Source: Rhizobiaceae bacterium
GTDB taxonomy: Bacteria > Pseudomonadota > Alphaproteobacteria > Rhizobiales > Rhizobiaceae
Length of the DNA: 64,000 bases
Reading direction: 5' to 3'
Assembly (NCBI GenBank): GCA_023953905.1
Contig: JAMLJA010000006.1
Span: 62,001-126,000 of the forward strand
Shown: positions 42,796 to 52,112 of the stretch, in pieces
Layout: each line of letters opens with the position of its first letter
Position numbering within the stretch: position 1 is the first letter of the stretch
The notes under the pieces: generated by a model
Seen by the model: the letters and a program-made list of their open reading frames with translations, nothing else
The model's database searches: none
What the model was told of the DNA's origin: nothing
Made by a program: the position numbers and the translations under genes

Positions 42796-43846
42796 CGCCG
42801 TCTCGCTGCCCGCGCGAGCCACCCAGGAGCGCGCCAGAGACGCGGCTGGCGACAAAAAGGATGATCACCGCTTGCATGATCAGGCCGATTTCCTTCGGCA
42901 CGCCGGCTGCCCGCTCCATGCCGGCCGCTCCTGTCTGGACGGCGGCGAAGAAGAAGCCGGAGCTTGGCACCAGCCACGGAATCATACCGACCAGCAATAC
43001 CGCGATAATCCCCGTCCATGCATAGAGTGGCTGCACCAGCATGCCGTCGATGTAGCGATGATGAATGCCGAAAACGGCGATAGCCCCCACCAGCCCTGCG
43101 ATCGCGCCGCTCATCGCGAGCGTCTGCAATGTGAGACGGCCGACCGGAAGGCCGACGGCGCGTGCGAAATCGGGCGAAAGGCCATTGAGGCGGGCGCGAT
43201 AGCCGTGCAGCGTCGTATGGCTGTAGACGATTGCGAAGATGCTTGCCGCAAGGATGAACAAGATGCCGATGTCGAGCCTCACCCCGGGGAAATTGGGGAG
43301 CCACATCGCGTTTGGCACAAGGTGCGACTGCACCATTCCAGACTGAACGTCGCGGAAGGGATGGGCGACCAGATAGGAAGCAATGTAGCGGATCGGAAAA
43401 TTGAGCAGCAGGGAGCCGACAAGCAGCGGCACGCCGACATAGAGCTGGAGTACTCCAGCAAGCAGCGCCCACGCAGCACCGGCAATCATGCCCGCCGCGA
43501 TGGCAGCGGACAGGACCAGCAGCGGGGGACCGGGAAGCATAATCGCGACAAGTGCCGACACGAGGCCCCCGGCAACCAGTTGACCTTCGCCGCCGATGTT
43601 GAAAAGGCCGGCCCGGAACGACAGCATCGCCGACAGGGCCATGCCGACGATGAGGGTGGCACGGCTGAGCGTCGCCATCAGAAAGCCGAAGCGACGGCCA
43701 CCAAACGCACCCTCGACAAAGCCTTGCAATGCGGTGGCGAAGGGTGCTCCCACCAGAAGCATCAGCCCGAACAGGATCGCGAAGATCCATGCCAGCGTGA
43801 TCACCCAGGATGTCAGCTCGCCGCGCATATTTGCCGGCGGCATCAC
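42788..43846 (-). CDS. Nucleoside-type ABC transporter permease (first subunit)
   Basis: This 352-residue permease pairs with the next gene product. Hydrophobic segments start near residue 13; FRAGLFNIGGEGQLVAGGL (about residues 80-98) is the family's conserved loop. Near the C-terminus ALYAW-type sequence and IIAVLLVGMIPWLVPSSGFFFA are typical of NupP/YufP relatives. It overlaps the ATPase gene by four bases and the second permease gene by eight. Confidence 0.92.
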   Translation of the reverse strand: MMPPANMRGELTSWVITLAWIFAILFGLMLLVGAPFATALQGFVEGAFGGRRFGFLMATLSRATLIVGMALSAMLSFRAGLFNIGGEGQLVAGGLVSALVAIMLPGPPLLVLSAAIAAGMIAGAAWALLAGVLQLYVGVPLLVGSLLLNFPIRYIASYLVAHPFRDVQSGMVQSHLVPNAMWLPNFPGVRLDIGILFILAASIFAIVYSHTTLHGYRARLNGLSPDFARAVGLPVGRLTLQTLAMSGAIAGLVGAIAVFGIHHRYIDGMLVQPLYAWTGIIAVLLVGMIPWLVPSSGFFFAAVQTGAAGMERAAGVPKEIGLIMQAVIILFVASRVSGALLGGSRGQRDGDA

Positions 43847-45354
43847 GCTTCGACCTTTGTGGCCGTGCGACGGCTGGTCATCAGCATCCCGATCTTCTGG
43901 CGATCGGCTGAGGAAGCGGGGATCTCATCCGACAAAGCGCCCGCATAGATGACGAAGATGCGATCCGAAAGGGTGAGTATCTCATCCAGTTCGGTGGAGA
44001 CGAGGAGGATTGCGTGGCCTGCGTCGCGCATGCGCAAAAGCTCGGCATGTATGAGTTCTATCGCGCCGATGTCGACGCCCCAGGTCGGGTTTTCGGCAAT
44101 CACCAAAGGTGTGCTGCGCGACAGTTCCCGCCCCACGACCAGCTTCTGCTTGTTGCCGCCAGAGAGTGTCGACGCGAGAGCGCGCGGCCCTGCGGCCTTG
44201 ATGCGATAGCGGTCGATCAGACCGCGCGCAAAGTCCGCCATGGCCTTGCGATCAAGGAATGGCCCCTTGGAGAAACGACCTACGTCGTCGCGACCGGCAT
44301 TGGCGTTCTCGCTGACGCTGGCGCCCAGAGCGAGGCCGGTGCGCTGACGGTCCTCGGGAATATAGCTCATGCCGGCTCCGCGACGGCCCGCGACATCCAT
44401 GTTGTCGACGCGTTTTCCGTCGAGCCGGATTTCACCGCTTGCCCTTCTCAGTCCGGTAATTGCCTGTATGAGTTCGCTCTGACCATTGCCGCTGACGCCT
44501 GCAATGCCGACAATCTCCCCTGCGCCAACATCGAGGCTAAGCGGGCCGACCGGCATATGCCCCTTCACTCGCAGGTCGCGGACGGACAGAACCACGCGAC
44601 CAGGCGCGCGAGCCGAACGCCGTAGGGGCGGGGGCAGTTCGCCGCCGACAATGTCGCGCGCCATGCGCTCTTTCGTAGTCTTGAGCAGCGAACCGGACGA
44701 GACAAGTCGACCGCCGCGCATGACGCTGACCCTGTCAGCGACCTCCATCACCTCGTCCAGCTTGTGGGTGATGATGATTATGGATCTGCGGTCGGTCGCG
44801 AAACTGTGCAGGATGGCAAACAGCCGGTCCTTTTCCTGCGGCGTCAGCACCGCCGTCGGCTCGTCAAGAATGATCAGCCGGGCGTCGCGATAGAGCACCT
44901 TGAGGATTTCGACGATCTGACGCTGTCCGACCCCCAGATCCCCAACCCTGGCATTAAGATCGATCGAGATTCCGTGCTGCGAGAACCCGTCTCTGATCCT
45001 GTTCCGGGCAGCGGTGAAATTGACGAAACCAAGGGCATTCGCGGGCTCGCTGCACAGAACGATGTTTTCCAGGACAGTCATATCGTCCTGCAACATGAAA
45101 TGCTGATGGACCATGCCGAGCCCGGCCTCGATCGCATCCTGTGGGGAGTTCCACACCCGTTCGTCACCGTCGATCAAGATGCGTCCGTTGTTCGGCCTGA
45201 CCAGGCCAAACAACACGTTCATCAGCGTCGACTTCCCCGCGCCGTTCTCGCCGACAATGGCGTGTATCTCTCCGGCCGCCACACCGAAAGACACGTCATC
45301 GACCGCTTTCACGGGTCCGAAGTCGACGCTTATGTGCTCCAGTGACGCGCGCAT
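43843..45354 (-). CDS. Nucleoside-type ABC transporter ATPase (two NBDs)
   Basis: This 503-residue ATPase has two nucleotide-binding domains. The first has Walker A GENGAGKST (about residues 35-43), signature LGVGQRQIVEIL and Walker B LIILDEPTAVLTP. The second has a degenerate Walker A (GVSGNGQSE), intact signature LSGGNKQKLVVGRE and a weakened Walker B (LVIAENPTWGVD). This asymmetry is normal for sugar- and nucleoside-type ATPases. It lies 26 bases behind the binding-protein gene and overlaps the first permease gene. Confidence 0.95.
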   Translation of the reverse strand: MRASLEHISVDFGPVKAVDDVSFGVAAGEIHAIVGENGAGKSTLMNVLFGLVRPNNGRILIDGDERVWNSPQDAIEAGLGMVHQHFMLQDDMTVLENIVLCSEPANALGFVNFTAARNRIRDGFSQHGISIDLNARVGDLGVGQRQIVEILKVLYRDARLIILDEPTAVLTPQEKDRLFAILHSFATDRRSIIIITHKLDEVMEVADRVSVMRGGRLVSSGSLLKTTKERMARDIVGGELPPPLRRSARAPGRVVLSVRDLRVKGHMPVGPLSLDVGAGEIVGIAGVSGNGQSELIQAITGLRRASGEIRLDGKRVDNMDVAGRRGAGMSYIPEDRQRTGLALGASVSENANAGRDDVGRFSKGPFLDRKAMADFARGLIDRYRIKAAGPRALASTLSGGNKQKLVVGRELSRSTPLVIAENPTWGVDIGAIELIHAELLRMRDAGHAILLVSTELDEILTLSDRIFVIYAGALSDEIPASSADRQKIGMLMTSRRTATKVEA

Positions 45355-45380
45355 GGCGAAAGCGCCGCTCCAGCAATTTC

Positions 45381-46391
45381 CTATTGAGCAAACATGGGGT
45401 CTTCAAGCTTCAGCGAACCGTCAGCGATACTCGCGGCTACGCTGCGCAGCTTTTCTGCCACATCGGGTCTATCGACGATCAGGCACTGGCTTTTCGCAAT
45501 GGTGTCGGCATCCTCAAGGGCGATGGCGCCAACGCCGCCTTCCTTGATCCCGAGCGCCATGGTGACCTTCTTCTCGCCGTCCAGAATCGCGCCGATTGCC
45601 GTCTCCAAAGCAGTATCGACGCGCTTCAGGCTTTGATCGACGATGATGCCGGGAGCCTCGGGGCAGTGGTTGACGTCGACTGAGAAGACCTTGAAGCCTT
45701 TCTCACCTGCCGCTTCGAAGATGCCAAAATCGCCTCCCGACGTGGCGCTGTAGATGTAATCGGCACCTGCAGCGTGCATCGCAACGGCCTGCTCCTTGGC
45801 ACGCACGGGATCGGCAAAGGGGTTTTCGCCTCCAACCCAGCGAATATCGACTTCAGCATCCGGCTTCACCGATTTCACGCCCTGCGCATAGCCATCCGTG
45901 AAGCGGTGCAGAAACGGAATGTCGAGTGCGCCGACGGCGCCAACCTTGTTGGACTCCGTCATCATGCCTGCGGCGACGCCCATCAGATAGCTCGCCTCAT
46001 ACTCACGGAAGACCGCGCAATGCACATTATCCGGACGATCTTCAATGCATTGGTCGACGATCAGGAACTGGGTATCCGGATTGGCGGGGCCGACCTCCTT
46101 CATGATGTCGTTGAACTCGAAGCCGAGAACCACCACGATATCGGCGCCCTCATTGATGGCGGCGTTGACGTTTTCCATGCGTTCGGCAGCAGTTCGTGAC
46201 TCGTATGTCTTGACGTCGGCGTCGAATTTCTGGCCCGCCGCCTCGATTCCCGTCTGTCCCATCTTCAGGAAGGCATTCACGCCGATCGGATCTGGAGAGA
46301 CGTAGACGAAGAGCTTGTCGGCGGCTTCAGCCACGTTTGCGGCCATTAACAGCGCAGTTGCGGCCAACCCCGTCTTCCACATGCCTGTCAT
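45381..46391 (-). CDS. BMP-family ABC transporter substrate-binding protein
   Basis: This 336-residue protein has a signal peptide (MTGMWKTGLAATALLMAANVA, cleavage probably after AEA) and belongs to the BMP/PnrA family of nucleoside-binding proteins. Features include INEGADIVVVLGFEFNDIMKEVG, FLIVDQCIEDRPDNVHCAVFREYEASYLMGVAAGMM, and KVGAVGALDIPFLHRFTDGYAQG. GAGAGGAAAAGCG precedes the ATG. It heads the operon binding protein-ATPase-permease-permease-PNP-mtnA, which reads as purine nucleoside uptake and salvage. Confidence 0.92.
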   Translation of the reverse strand: MTGMWKTGLAATALLMAANVAEAADKLFVYVSPDPIGVNAFLKMGQTGIEAAGQKFDADVKTYESRTAAERMENVNAAINEGADIVVVLGFEFNDIMKEVGPANPDTQFLIVDQCIEDRPDNVHCAVFREYEASYLMGVAAGMMTESNKVGAVGALDIPFLHRFTDGYAQGVKSVKPDAEVDIRWVGGENPFADPVRAKEQAVAMHAAGADYIYSATSGGDFGIFEAAGEKGFKVFSVDVNHCPEAPGIIVDQSLKRVDTALETAIGAILDGEKKVTMALGIKEGGVGAIALEDADTIAKSQCLIVDRPDVAEKLRSVAASIADGSLKLEDPMFAQ

Positions 46392-46416
46392 CGCTTTTCC
46401 TCTCTCTTGATGCGCA

Positions 46417-46438
46417 CCGGCGGACGATTGTCCGCCGG
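46417..46438 (-). terminator. Hairpin after frmA
   Basis: CCGGCGGAC (46417-46425) and GTCCGCCGG (46430-46438) form a perfect 9-bp stem with a GATT loop, 21 bases beyond the frmA stop and 26 before the BMP start on the same strand. No T run follows. It probably ends the formaldehyde-dehydrogenase transcript. Confidence 0.6.
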
Positions 46439-46459
46439 CTCCATTGCACTGCTATGCTA

Positions 46460-47587
46460 TCAATACACGACGACGCTGCGGATGCTCTCTCCCGCATGCA
46501 TGAGATCGAAGCCCTTGTTGATGTCTTCGAGCTTCAGCGTGTGGGTGATCATCGGGTCAATCTCGATCTTGCCGTCCATGTACCATTCGACGATCTTCGG
46601 CACGTCCGTACGGCCCCTCGCACCACCGAAGGCCGTTCCCTTCCAGACCCTGCCGGTGACGAGCTGGAACGGGCGGGTCGAAATCTCCTGTCCCGCGCCG
46701 GCCACGCCGATCACGATCGACTGGCCCCAGCCGCGATGCGACGCCTCGAGCGCCTGACGCATGACCGTGGTGTTGCCCGTGCAGTCGAATGTGTAATCGG
46801 CGCCGCCGATCTGGTCGGCGCCGCGCTTGGTCATGTTGACCAGATAGGGAACGATATCGCCGTCGATTTCCTTCGGATTGACGAAATGCGTCATGCCGAA
46901 GCGCTCGCCCCAGGCCTTCTTGTCGTTGTTGAGATCGACCCCGATGATCATGTCCGCGCCCGCAAGCTTGAGGCCCTGGATAACGTTGAGGCCGATGCCG
47001 CCGAGTCCGAAGACGACCGAAGTGGCGCCTTCCTCGACCTTTGCGGTGTTGATCACCGCGCCAATGCCTGTCGTCACACCGCAGCCGATGTAGCAGATCT
47101 TGTCGAAGGGCGCGTCAGGATTGACCTTGGCCAGCGCGATCTCGGGCAGCACGGTGAAGTTCGAGAATGTCGAGCAGCCCATGTAGTGGAAGATCTTGTC
47201 CTTGCCGATCGAGAACCGGCTGGTGCCGTCGGGCATGAGGCCTTGGCCCTGCGTCCCACGGATGGCCGTGCACAGGTTTGTCTTGCGCGACAGGCAGGAC
47301 GGGCACTGGCGGCACTCGGGCGTGTAGAGCGGAATGACGTGGTCGCCTTTTTTGAGCGTCGTGACGCCCTTGCCGACATCGACCACCACGCCCGCGCCCT
47401 CATGGCCAAGAATCGCCGGGAAAATTCCCTCCGGATCGGCGCCCGATAGCGTGAATTCGTCGGTGTGGCAGATACCGGTCGCCTTGATCTCGACAAGGAC
47501 CTCGCCTTCGCGTGGTCCTTCCAGATCGACCTCCATGATCTCCAGCGGTTTTCCAGCGGCAACGGCGACGGCGGCACGGGTCTTCAT
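46460..47587 (-). CDS. frmA: S-(hydroxymethyl)glutathione dehydrogenase / class III alcohol dehydrogenase
   Basis: This 375-residue zinc enzyme oxidises S-hydroxymethylglutathione, the adduct of formaldehyde and glutathione, to S-formylglutathione. Catalytic zinc ligands are in [14 protein letters not shown] and LGHEGAGVV, with the third Cys in [13 protein letters not shown]; the structural zinc is held by CRQCPSC and [16 protein letters not shown] binds NAD. The ATG at 47587 gives the family start MKTRAAVA. It may also reduce S-nitrosoglutathione. No fghA gene is adjacent. Confidence 0.95.
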   Translation of the reverse strand: MKTRAAVAVAAGKPLEIMEVDLEGPREGEVLVEIKATGICHTDEFTLSGADPEGIFPAILGHEGAGVVVDVGKGVTTLKKGDHVIPLYTPECRQCPSCLSRKTNLCTAIRGTQGQGLMPDGTSRFSIGKDKIFHYMGCSTFSNFTVLPEIALAKVNPDAPFDKICYIGCGVTTGIGAVINTAKVEEGATSVVFGLGGIGLNVIQGLKLAGADMIIGVDLNNDKKAWGERFGMTHFVNPKEIDGDIVPYLVNMTKRGADQIGGADYTFDCTGNTTVMRQALEASHRGWGQSIVIGVAGAGQEISTRPFQLVTGRVWKGTAFGGARGRTDVPKIVEWYMDGKIEIDPMITHTLKLEDINKGFDLMHAGESIRSVVVY

Positions 47588-47665
47588 GAAAGCTCTCCAG
47601 ATCGAAACGGCCTCCTGTGAAGCACAGGGCGGCGGCTTCATGCAACCCGCTTGAACCTGATCCGC

Positions 47666-48592
47666 TCAGATCGCGGCACGCGAATCGAACCGGGCAACCC
47701 GCGACAGAAGGTACTCGATTTCCGCAGCAGCGGTCTTCGAGATCGCGCTGCCCGGTTTGCGCTGCGCGTCGTGGGCTATGGCCCCGCGCTTCTGAAGCAC
47801 GTATTTGCGCACCGCCAGCCCGATATTGGCCTGCTGCTCGTAGCGGACAAGCGGTAGATGGGCATCGAACATGTTGTGGGCGGCGTCTCGATCGCCCGCC
47901 TTGATCGCCTTGACGACGTCGACCAGCATTTCGGGGAAAGCATAGCCTGTCATGGCGCCGTCGGCACCGCGCTCGACTTCGAAGTCGAGGAAGAGGCCGC
48001 CATTGCCCGTCAGGATGGAGATCGACCGCATCGAACCATCCGCCTCGAAGCCGCGCAGCGCCGAAATCTTCTCCAGCCCCGGCCAGTCCTCGTGCTTGAG
48101 CATGACGCAGGAGGGGTGGTTCTGTACGATGCTGCGGATGACCTTCGGAGTCATCACCACCGTGAGGGTCAGCGGGTAGTCCTGGATGACGAAGGGAATG
48201 TCATCGCCGATCATTTCAACCGCCTGCCCATAGTAACCGACGATCTGGTCGTCGGTTCTCAGCGATGGTGGTGGTGCGATCATGACTCCCGCCGCGCCCA
48301 GATCCATCGCTGTCCGGGCAAGCGCGCGCATGGCTGCGAATCCCGGGGACGAAACTCCGACTATGACGGGCACCGGCGCACGCGCCACGATCTGCTCCAC
48401 GATCTGAACAGACTCCTCCGGCTCAAGCTTGTGCGCTTCGCCCATGATGCCGAGGATGGTCAAACCGGTCGCCCCGGCCGCCAGATAGAAATCTGTCATG
48501 CGGTCGATCGAGGTTATGTCAACTCGTCCATCGGGAAGGAAGGGAGTGACCGCGATCGGAAAGACGCCCTGTGCCGAATGGTCGAGAAGCAT
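47666..48592 (-). CDS. Dihydrodipicolinate synthase/N-acetylneuraminate lyase family aldolase
   Basis: This 308-residue (beta/alpha)8 aldolase has the Schiff-base Lys in SCVMLKHEDWPG and the partner Tyr in VIQDYPLTL. The GTTGE segment that binds pyruvate's carboxylate in DapA reads GIMGEAHKL here, so it is probably not lysine-pathway DapA but a lyase or dehydratase acting on another 2-oxo acid. GGAGGAACC precedes the ATG at 48592; the frame is open far upstream but without family sequence. Divergent from a small periplasmic cupin gene, with 165 bases between. Confidence 0.87.
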   Translation of the reverse strand: MLLDHSAQGVFPIAVTPFLPDGRVDITSIDRMTDFYLAAGATGLTILGIMGEAHKLEPEESVQIVEQIVARAPVPVIVGVSSPGFAAMRALARTAMDLGAAGVMIAPPPSLRTDDQIVGYYGQAVEMIGDDIPFVIQDYPLTLTVVMTPKVIRSIVQNHPSCVMLKHEDWPGLEKISALRGFEADGSMRSISILTGNGGLFLDFEVERGADGAMTGYAFPEMLVDVVKAIKAGDRDAAHNMFDAHLPLVRYEQQANIGLAVRKYVLQKRGAIAHDAQRKPGSAISKTAAAEIEYLLSRVARFDSRAAI

Positions 48593-48757
48593 TTTGCGGT
48601 TCCTCCGTTTCAGCTTTCGATAAGCATTTGCGGTCGTCGCTGTCCATCCGTGCCCGCCCGAGAAGATCGTTGCAGGCGTGTTCTGACGGAGGCAATGTAG
48701 GCGGATACGGGCGATGTGGCGAGGTCCCGGCACGGCCCATTCACGGAGGAGAATGAC

Positions 48758-49147
48758 ATGCACAGGCTCATATTCGGCGCGTTTCTGCTCGCGTCTTGCA
48801 CCACCGTTGCGTGGGCGCAGGACGCCACCGGCGGCATCAAGCGAACGCCCTTGCAGGCGATGGAATTTCCAGAGGGCTATAGAACTGTGATCGGGATTGC
48901 GGAGGTCGCTCCTGGCGTGGAGGCCGGCGCCCATTCGCATCCGGGCATCGAGACCGGATATGTTCTGGAGGGCGAAGTCGCCATGATGGTCGACGGAGAA
49001 GCCGAGGTCACATTGAAAGCCGGCGACTCCTACGCGATCCCCGCCGGAAAGGTGCATAACGTGCGGACGCTTGGCGACCAGCCGACCAGGGTCATTGCGA
49101 CCTATGTCGTCGAAAAGGACAAGCCATTTTCAACGCCCGCTCCCTGA
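48758..49147 (+). CDS. Exported single-domain cupin
   Basis: This 129-residue protein has a signal peptide (MHRLIFGAFLLASCTTVAWA) and a single cupin domain. Metal ligands fit GAHSHPGIETGYVLEGE (two His and a Glu) and KVHNVRTLG in the second motif. The Cys in LLASC could in principle be a lipobox, but cleavage after AWA looks better. CGGAGGAGAATGAC precedes the ATG. Small exported cupins have no common function; binding or isomerising a small molecule in the periplasm is possible. Confidence 0.85.
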   Translation: MHRLIFGAFLLASCTTVAWAQDATGGIKRTPLQAMEFPEGYRTVIGIAEVAPGVEAGAHSHPGIETGYVLEGEVAMMVDGEAEVTLKAGDSYAIPAGKVHNVRTLGDQPTRVIATYVVEKDKPFSTPAP

Positions 49148-49244
49148 AGGTCGCCGGCGACTGGTGAAATTCGTCGACTGGAGGTAGCGCTGCGGTGGCG
49201 TGATGCTGTAATCACGCCGCTTCAGCTGGCCGACGGAGACCGCC

Positions 49245-50273
49245 GTGATTCATGCTTCCACACAGATGCTCGCCGAGATCAAGGAGGCGCCCGCTGTCGT
49301 TGCGCGGCAGCTCGCTCACGCTGAGATCTATCGCGAGGAGGGGGAACGGCTGCGCCGGGAAGCGCCCCGCTTCGTCGCAACCTGCGCGCGCGGATCGTCC
49401 GACCAGGCGGTGACCTTCTTCAAGTATATCGCCGAGCAGCGGCTCGGGCTGCCCATCGCGTCAGTCGGTCCGTCGATTGCGTCCGTCTATGGCTCTGAAC
49501 TCAAGTTTGAGGGCGGCATCCTGCTGACAGTGTCGCAATCGGGAGGCAGCCCGGATCTCGTAAGCCTTCAGGAACGGGCAGCAAAAGGTGGCGCGCGCAC
49601 TGTCGCTCTTCTCAACGTAACGGATTCGGCGGTTGGCAATGCGGCCGGGAGCGTGCTGCCCATGATGGCCGGTCAGGAAAAGGCGGTAGCGGCCACCAAG
49701 TCGTTTGTCGCGTCGCTTGTGGCGCTGGCGACCGTGGTTGCTCACTGGAGCGGCGACAAGACCCTTCTCGACGCGCTTTCTCGGCTGCCGGAAAGTCTGT
49801 CTAAGGCGCTGGAATGCGATTGGTCGGCGGCTGCACTGCCAGTGGCGGCGGCCAATTCCCTGTTCACGATCGGGCGCGGGCCGGGGCTTGGGGTGGCGGG
49901 CGAAGCTGCCTTGAAGCTCAAGGAAACCTGCCGGCTGCATGCGGAATCATACAGTGCCGCCGAGGTTCAGCATGGTCCGATCGCATTGGCGCGTGATCGC
50001 TTCGCTGCCCTGGTTTTCGCCAATAATGACGAGTCCGATGGCAGCATCGCTGCTGCGATCGATAATCTGGCGGATGCCGGAGCGACTGTCTTCGTCGCAG
50101 GCTCCGCTGGAGGAAAAGGCCAGATCTTGCCGACAGTCGACGCGGGACATCCGTTTCTCAACCCGATCTGCCGCGTGGTCAGCTTCTATCGGTTTGTGGA
50201 GGCACTTTCCGTTGCGCTTGGTGAGAATCCGGATGCGCCAGCCTTGTTGAAGAAGGTGACGAAGACGGTCTGA
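49245..50273 (+). CDS. SIS-domain sugar-phosphate deaminase/isomerase (NagB-II-like)
   Basis: This 342-residue protein has two SIS domains and no glutaminase domain. CARGSSDQAVTFFKYIAEQ, VGPSIASVYGSEL, VSQSGGSPDLVSLQERA, AGQEKAVAATKSFVASLVALA and EAALKLKETCRLHAESYSAAEVQHGP match the GlmS isomerase half and the type II glucosamine-6-phosphate deaminases. A deaminase role in amino-sugar breakdown is therefore likely but a different sugar phosphate is possible. Start is GTG with GGAG before it. It stands alone, convergent with the methyltransferase gene. Confidence 0.85.
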   Translation: MIHASTQMLAEIKEAPAVVARQLAHAEIYREEGERLRREAPRFVATCARGSSDQAVTFFKYIAEQRLGLPIASVGPSIASVYGSELKFEGGILLTVSQSGGSPDLVSLQERAAKGGARTVALLNVTDSAVGNAAGSVLPMMAGQEKAVAATKSFVASLVALATVVAHWSGDKTLLDALSRLPESLSKALECDWSAAALPVAAANSLFTIGRGPGLGVAGEAALKLKETCRLHAESYSAAEVQHGPIALARDRFAALVFANNDESDGSIAAAIDNLADAGATVFVAGSAGGKGQILPTVDAGHPFLNPICRVVSFYRFVEALSVALGENPDAPALLKKVTKTV

Positions 50274-50299
50274 CCGCCGGCCGCGGACTGCCTAGGCGA

Positions 50300-51064
50300 T
50301 CAGGCGGGCGGCAGGGCAAGAATATCCAAATGGCCGACCTGCGCATTGAGTTCTGGCAGGGCGTCGAGACGACGTTCCAGCCAGGCTTCAGCGTCGGTGC
50401 AACCCGCCTCGCGCGCGGCCGTGGCAATGCCCCTCACCATCTCCGCATATAATGCTTCGTGGCCGGCATCGAAGATCCATGGGCTTGGCGCGGTGCTGAC
50501 GTCAAATCTCGACTGGCGCAAGCCACTCGCAAGATAATCGGCTGCCTGAGGTCCGAGCGCGGGGCCAAGCCCCTTGTCGGTCTGCTGGTGGCGATTGAAG
50601 GCGGCGCGCACTGCCGCATCCGCCTTGTCGGCAGGGTTCCATTTCATGGTGCCGTCATAGGTCAGCGCGGCATAGATGCCGATCCCCGCGGCAGTCATCC
50701 GCTCGACAAGAGCGTCGATCCAGTCCCCGCTTACGAGATCGAAGAGCGCCGACGCCGTCACAAGTTGTGCGCCAGCAAGGGGAATGGCGGAAACTTCCCT
50801 CAGGTCCAGTTGCACGGTCGATGTTCTCGAACCTGATCTGCGGCGCGCCTCGGCCAGCAATGTCTCGTCATGGTCGACCAGCGTCCAGTGTGCGTCGGGC
50901 AGGTCGAGCGCGCGCACGGTCGATCCGGTACCTGAGCCGAGGTCGACGATGCGAGCGTCTGGCAAATCGGAAATGAGGCGTCTCGCGCGTGCCAGCAGTT
51001 CCGGATCGCGGGCAAGATGATCGACGGGCTCGCGAAGATCCAGCCATGTGGATGAAAAGCTCAT
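50300..51064 (-). CDS. Class I SAM-dependent methyltransferase
   Basis: This 254-residue protein has a Rossmann methyltransferase core: motif I RIVDLGSGTGSTVRAL (about residues 38-53), acidic loop WTLVDHDETLL, and QLDLREVSAIPLAGAQLVTASALFDLVS for motifs II-III. Its start overlaps the stop of the glycosyltransferase gene by four bases (TCAT on the plus strand), so it is the last gene of the dehydrogenase/PTPS-like/glycosyltransferase set. The methyl acceptor is unknown. Internal ALTYDGTMKWNPADKADAAVRAAFNRHQ is distinctive but I do not recognise a subfamily. Confidence 0.85.
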   Translation of the reverse strand: MSFSSTWLDLREPVDHLARDPELLARARRLISDLPDARIVDLGSGTGSTVRALDLPDAHWTLVDHDETLLAEARRRSGSRTSTVQLDLREVSAIPLAGAQLVTASALFDLVSGDWIDALVERMTAAGIGIYAALTYDGTMKWNPADKADAAVRAAFNRHQQTDKGLGPALGPQAADYLASGLRQSRFDVSTAPSPWIFDAGHEALYAEMVRGIATAAREAGCTDAEAWLERRLDALPELNAQVGHLDILALPPA

Positions 51065-52110
51065 GATGCTGCCTTCTCGAGTGCTGTGGCCACGGCTATG
51101 GCGGTGTCGTTCCAACCCGGAAGCCGCTGACCTGCCTGCCATGCCGCGTTTGCCATGGAACGGCGTCTTTCATTGTCGTCCAACAGATCGCCGAGCGCGT
51201 TCGCCAGCGCTTCCGGATCGTCCGGTGGAACCAGAATGCCCGCTTCCGGCGGGACGACTTCCGGCACCGCGCCCGCCTTGCAGGCAATGATCGGGAGGCC
51301 ATGCGAGAGGGCTTCCGCGAATACCATCCCATAGCCTTCGTGACGGCTGGGAAGCGCGAAGATGCTGGCTGCGCGCAGTTCGGATGCGGGATCGGATGTG
51401 GTGCCGACAAAACGCACCCGATCGGAAAGTCCGAGCGCTTTGGTCCTTTCGGTGAGGGAGGCGGTCCACTCGGGATCGCGGTCCGCCGATCCGACAATCC
51501 GGCAGCTCCAGTTGCGACCGCCCAGTTTTGCCAATGCCGTGAGCAGAACGTCATGTCCCTTTCGCGGTATCAACGCTCCGAGCGAGACAATGATCGGTTC
51601 GTCATCACGCGGCGCGGGCCTGGGATGCCGGTCCGTGCCGGGCAAGGCCACTGTCAGACGATCGGGCTCCACCCCGAAGCCGTCTGCCAGCCTGTGTGCG
51701 GTCGTTCGGCTGGTGCAGATAACCTGCCGTGCAAAGCCAAGCGCCCGGCGCTCGGATCGTGCCAGGCGCTCAACATCAAGGGGAGACAATCCAGTCTCGT
51801 CGGCAAGCGGATGATGGACCAATGCAACCAGTCTGAGTTTTAGGGACCAATTGGCGGCGAGCTCGGGCATGGCACCGAACGCCAAGCCGTCGATCATGAC
51901 GAGGGCACCCGCGGGCACATCGTTCAGGATGGCCTCCGTCGTGGTGAGCACTTCAGCGTCTGGGAAGGGAAATCCATCCGGCAAGGCAATCGTATCGACT
52001 GTCCATCCCACCGCGTTCAGCCCGGTAATCAGATGCCGATCATAGCCGTAGCCACCGGTCGGCGCCTCGATGTCGCCGGGGATGGCGAAGTAAACCCTGC
52101 CGCCCACCAC
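51061..52110 (-). CDS. GT4-type glycosyltransferase
   Basis: This 349-residue protein is a GT-B glycosyltransferase of the GT4 type. The N-terminal half starts YFAIPGDIEAPTGGYGYDRHLI; the C-terminal nucleotide-sugar half has IVSLGALIPRKGHDVLLTAL, ADRDPEWTASL, and the donor-binding PSRHEGYGMVFAEALSHGLPIIA with the conserved Glu in GYGMVFAEAL. Start is one of two adjacent GTG codons. It is two bases behind the PTPS-like gene and coupled to the methyltransferase gene. Acceptor and sugar are unknown; neighbours hint at a small-molecule acceptor rather than a polysaccharide. Confidence 0.88.
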   Translation of the reverse strand: MVGGRVYFAIPGDIEAPTGGYGYDRHLITGLNAVGWTVDTIALPDGFPFPDAEVLTTTEAILNDVPAGALVMIDGLAFGAMPELAANWSLKLRLVALVHHPLADETGLSPLDVERLARSERRALGFARQVICTSRTTAHRLADGFGVEPDRLTVALPGTDRHPRPAPRDDEPIIVSLGALIPRKGHDVLLTALAKLGGRNWSCRIVGSADRDPEWTASLTERTKALGLSDRVRFVGTTSDPASELRAASIFALPSRHEGYGMVFAEALSHGLPIIACKAGAVPEVVPPEAGILVPPDDPEALANALGDLLDDNERRRSMANAAWQAGQRLPGWNDTAIAVATALEKAAS

Positions 52111-52112
52111 GT

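Noticed and set aside
42656..43948. Plus-strand frame of 430 codons opposite the nucleoside permeases
   Set aside because: Low-complexity, Gln/Arg/His-rich translation typical of an antisense GC-rich frame, without ribosome site or family features.
46337..47449. Plus-strand frame of 370 codons opposite frmA
   Set aside because: Shadow of a firmly identified class III alcohol dehydrogenase.
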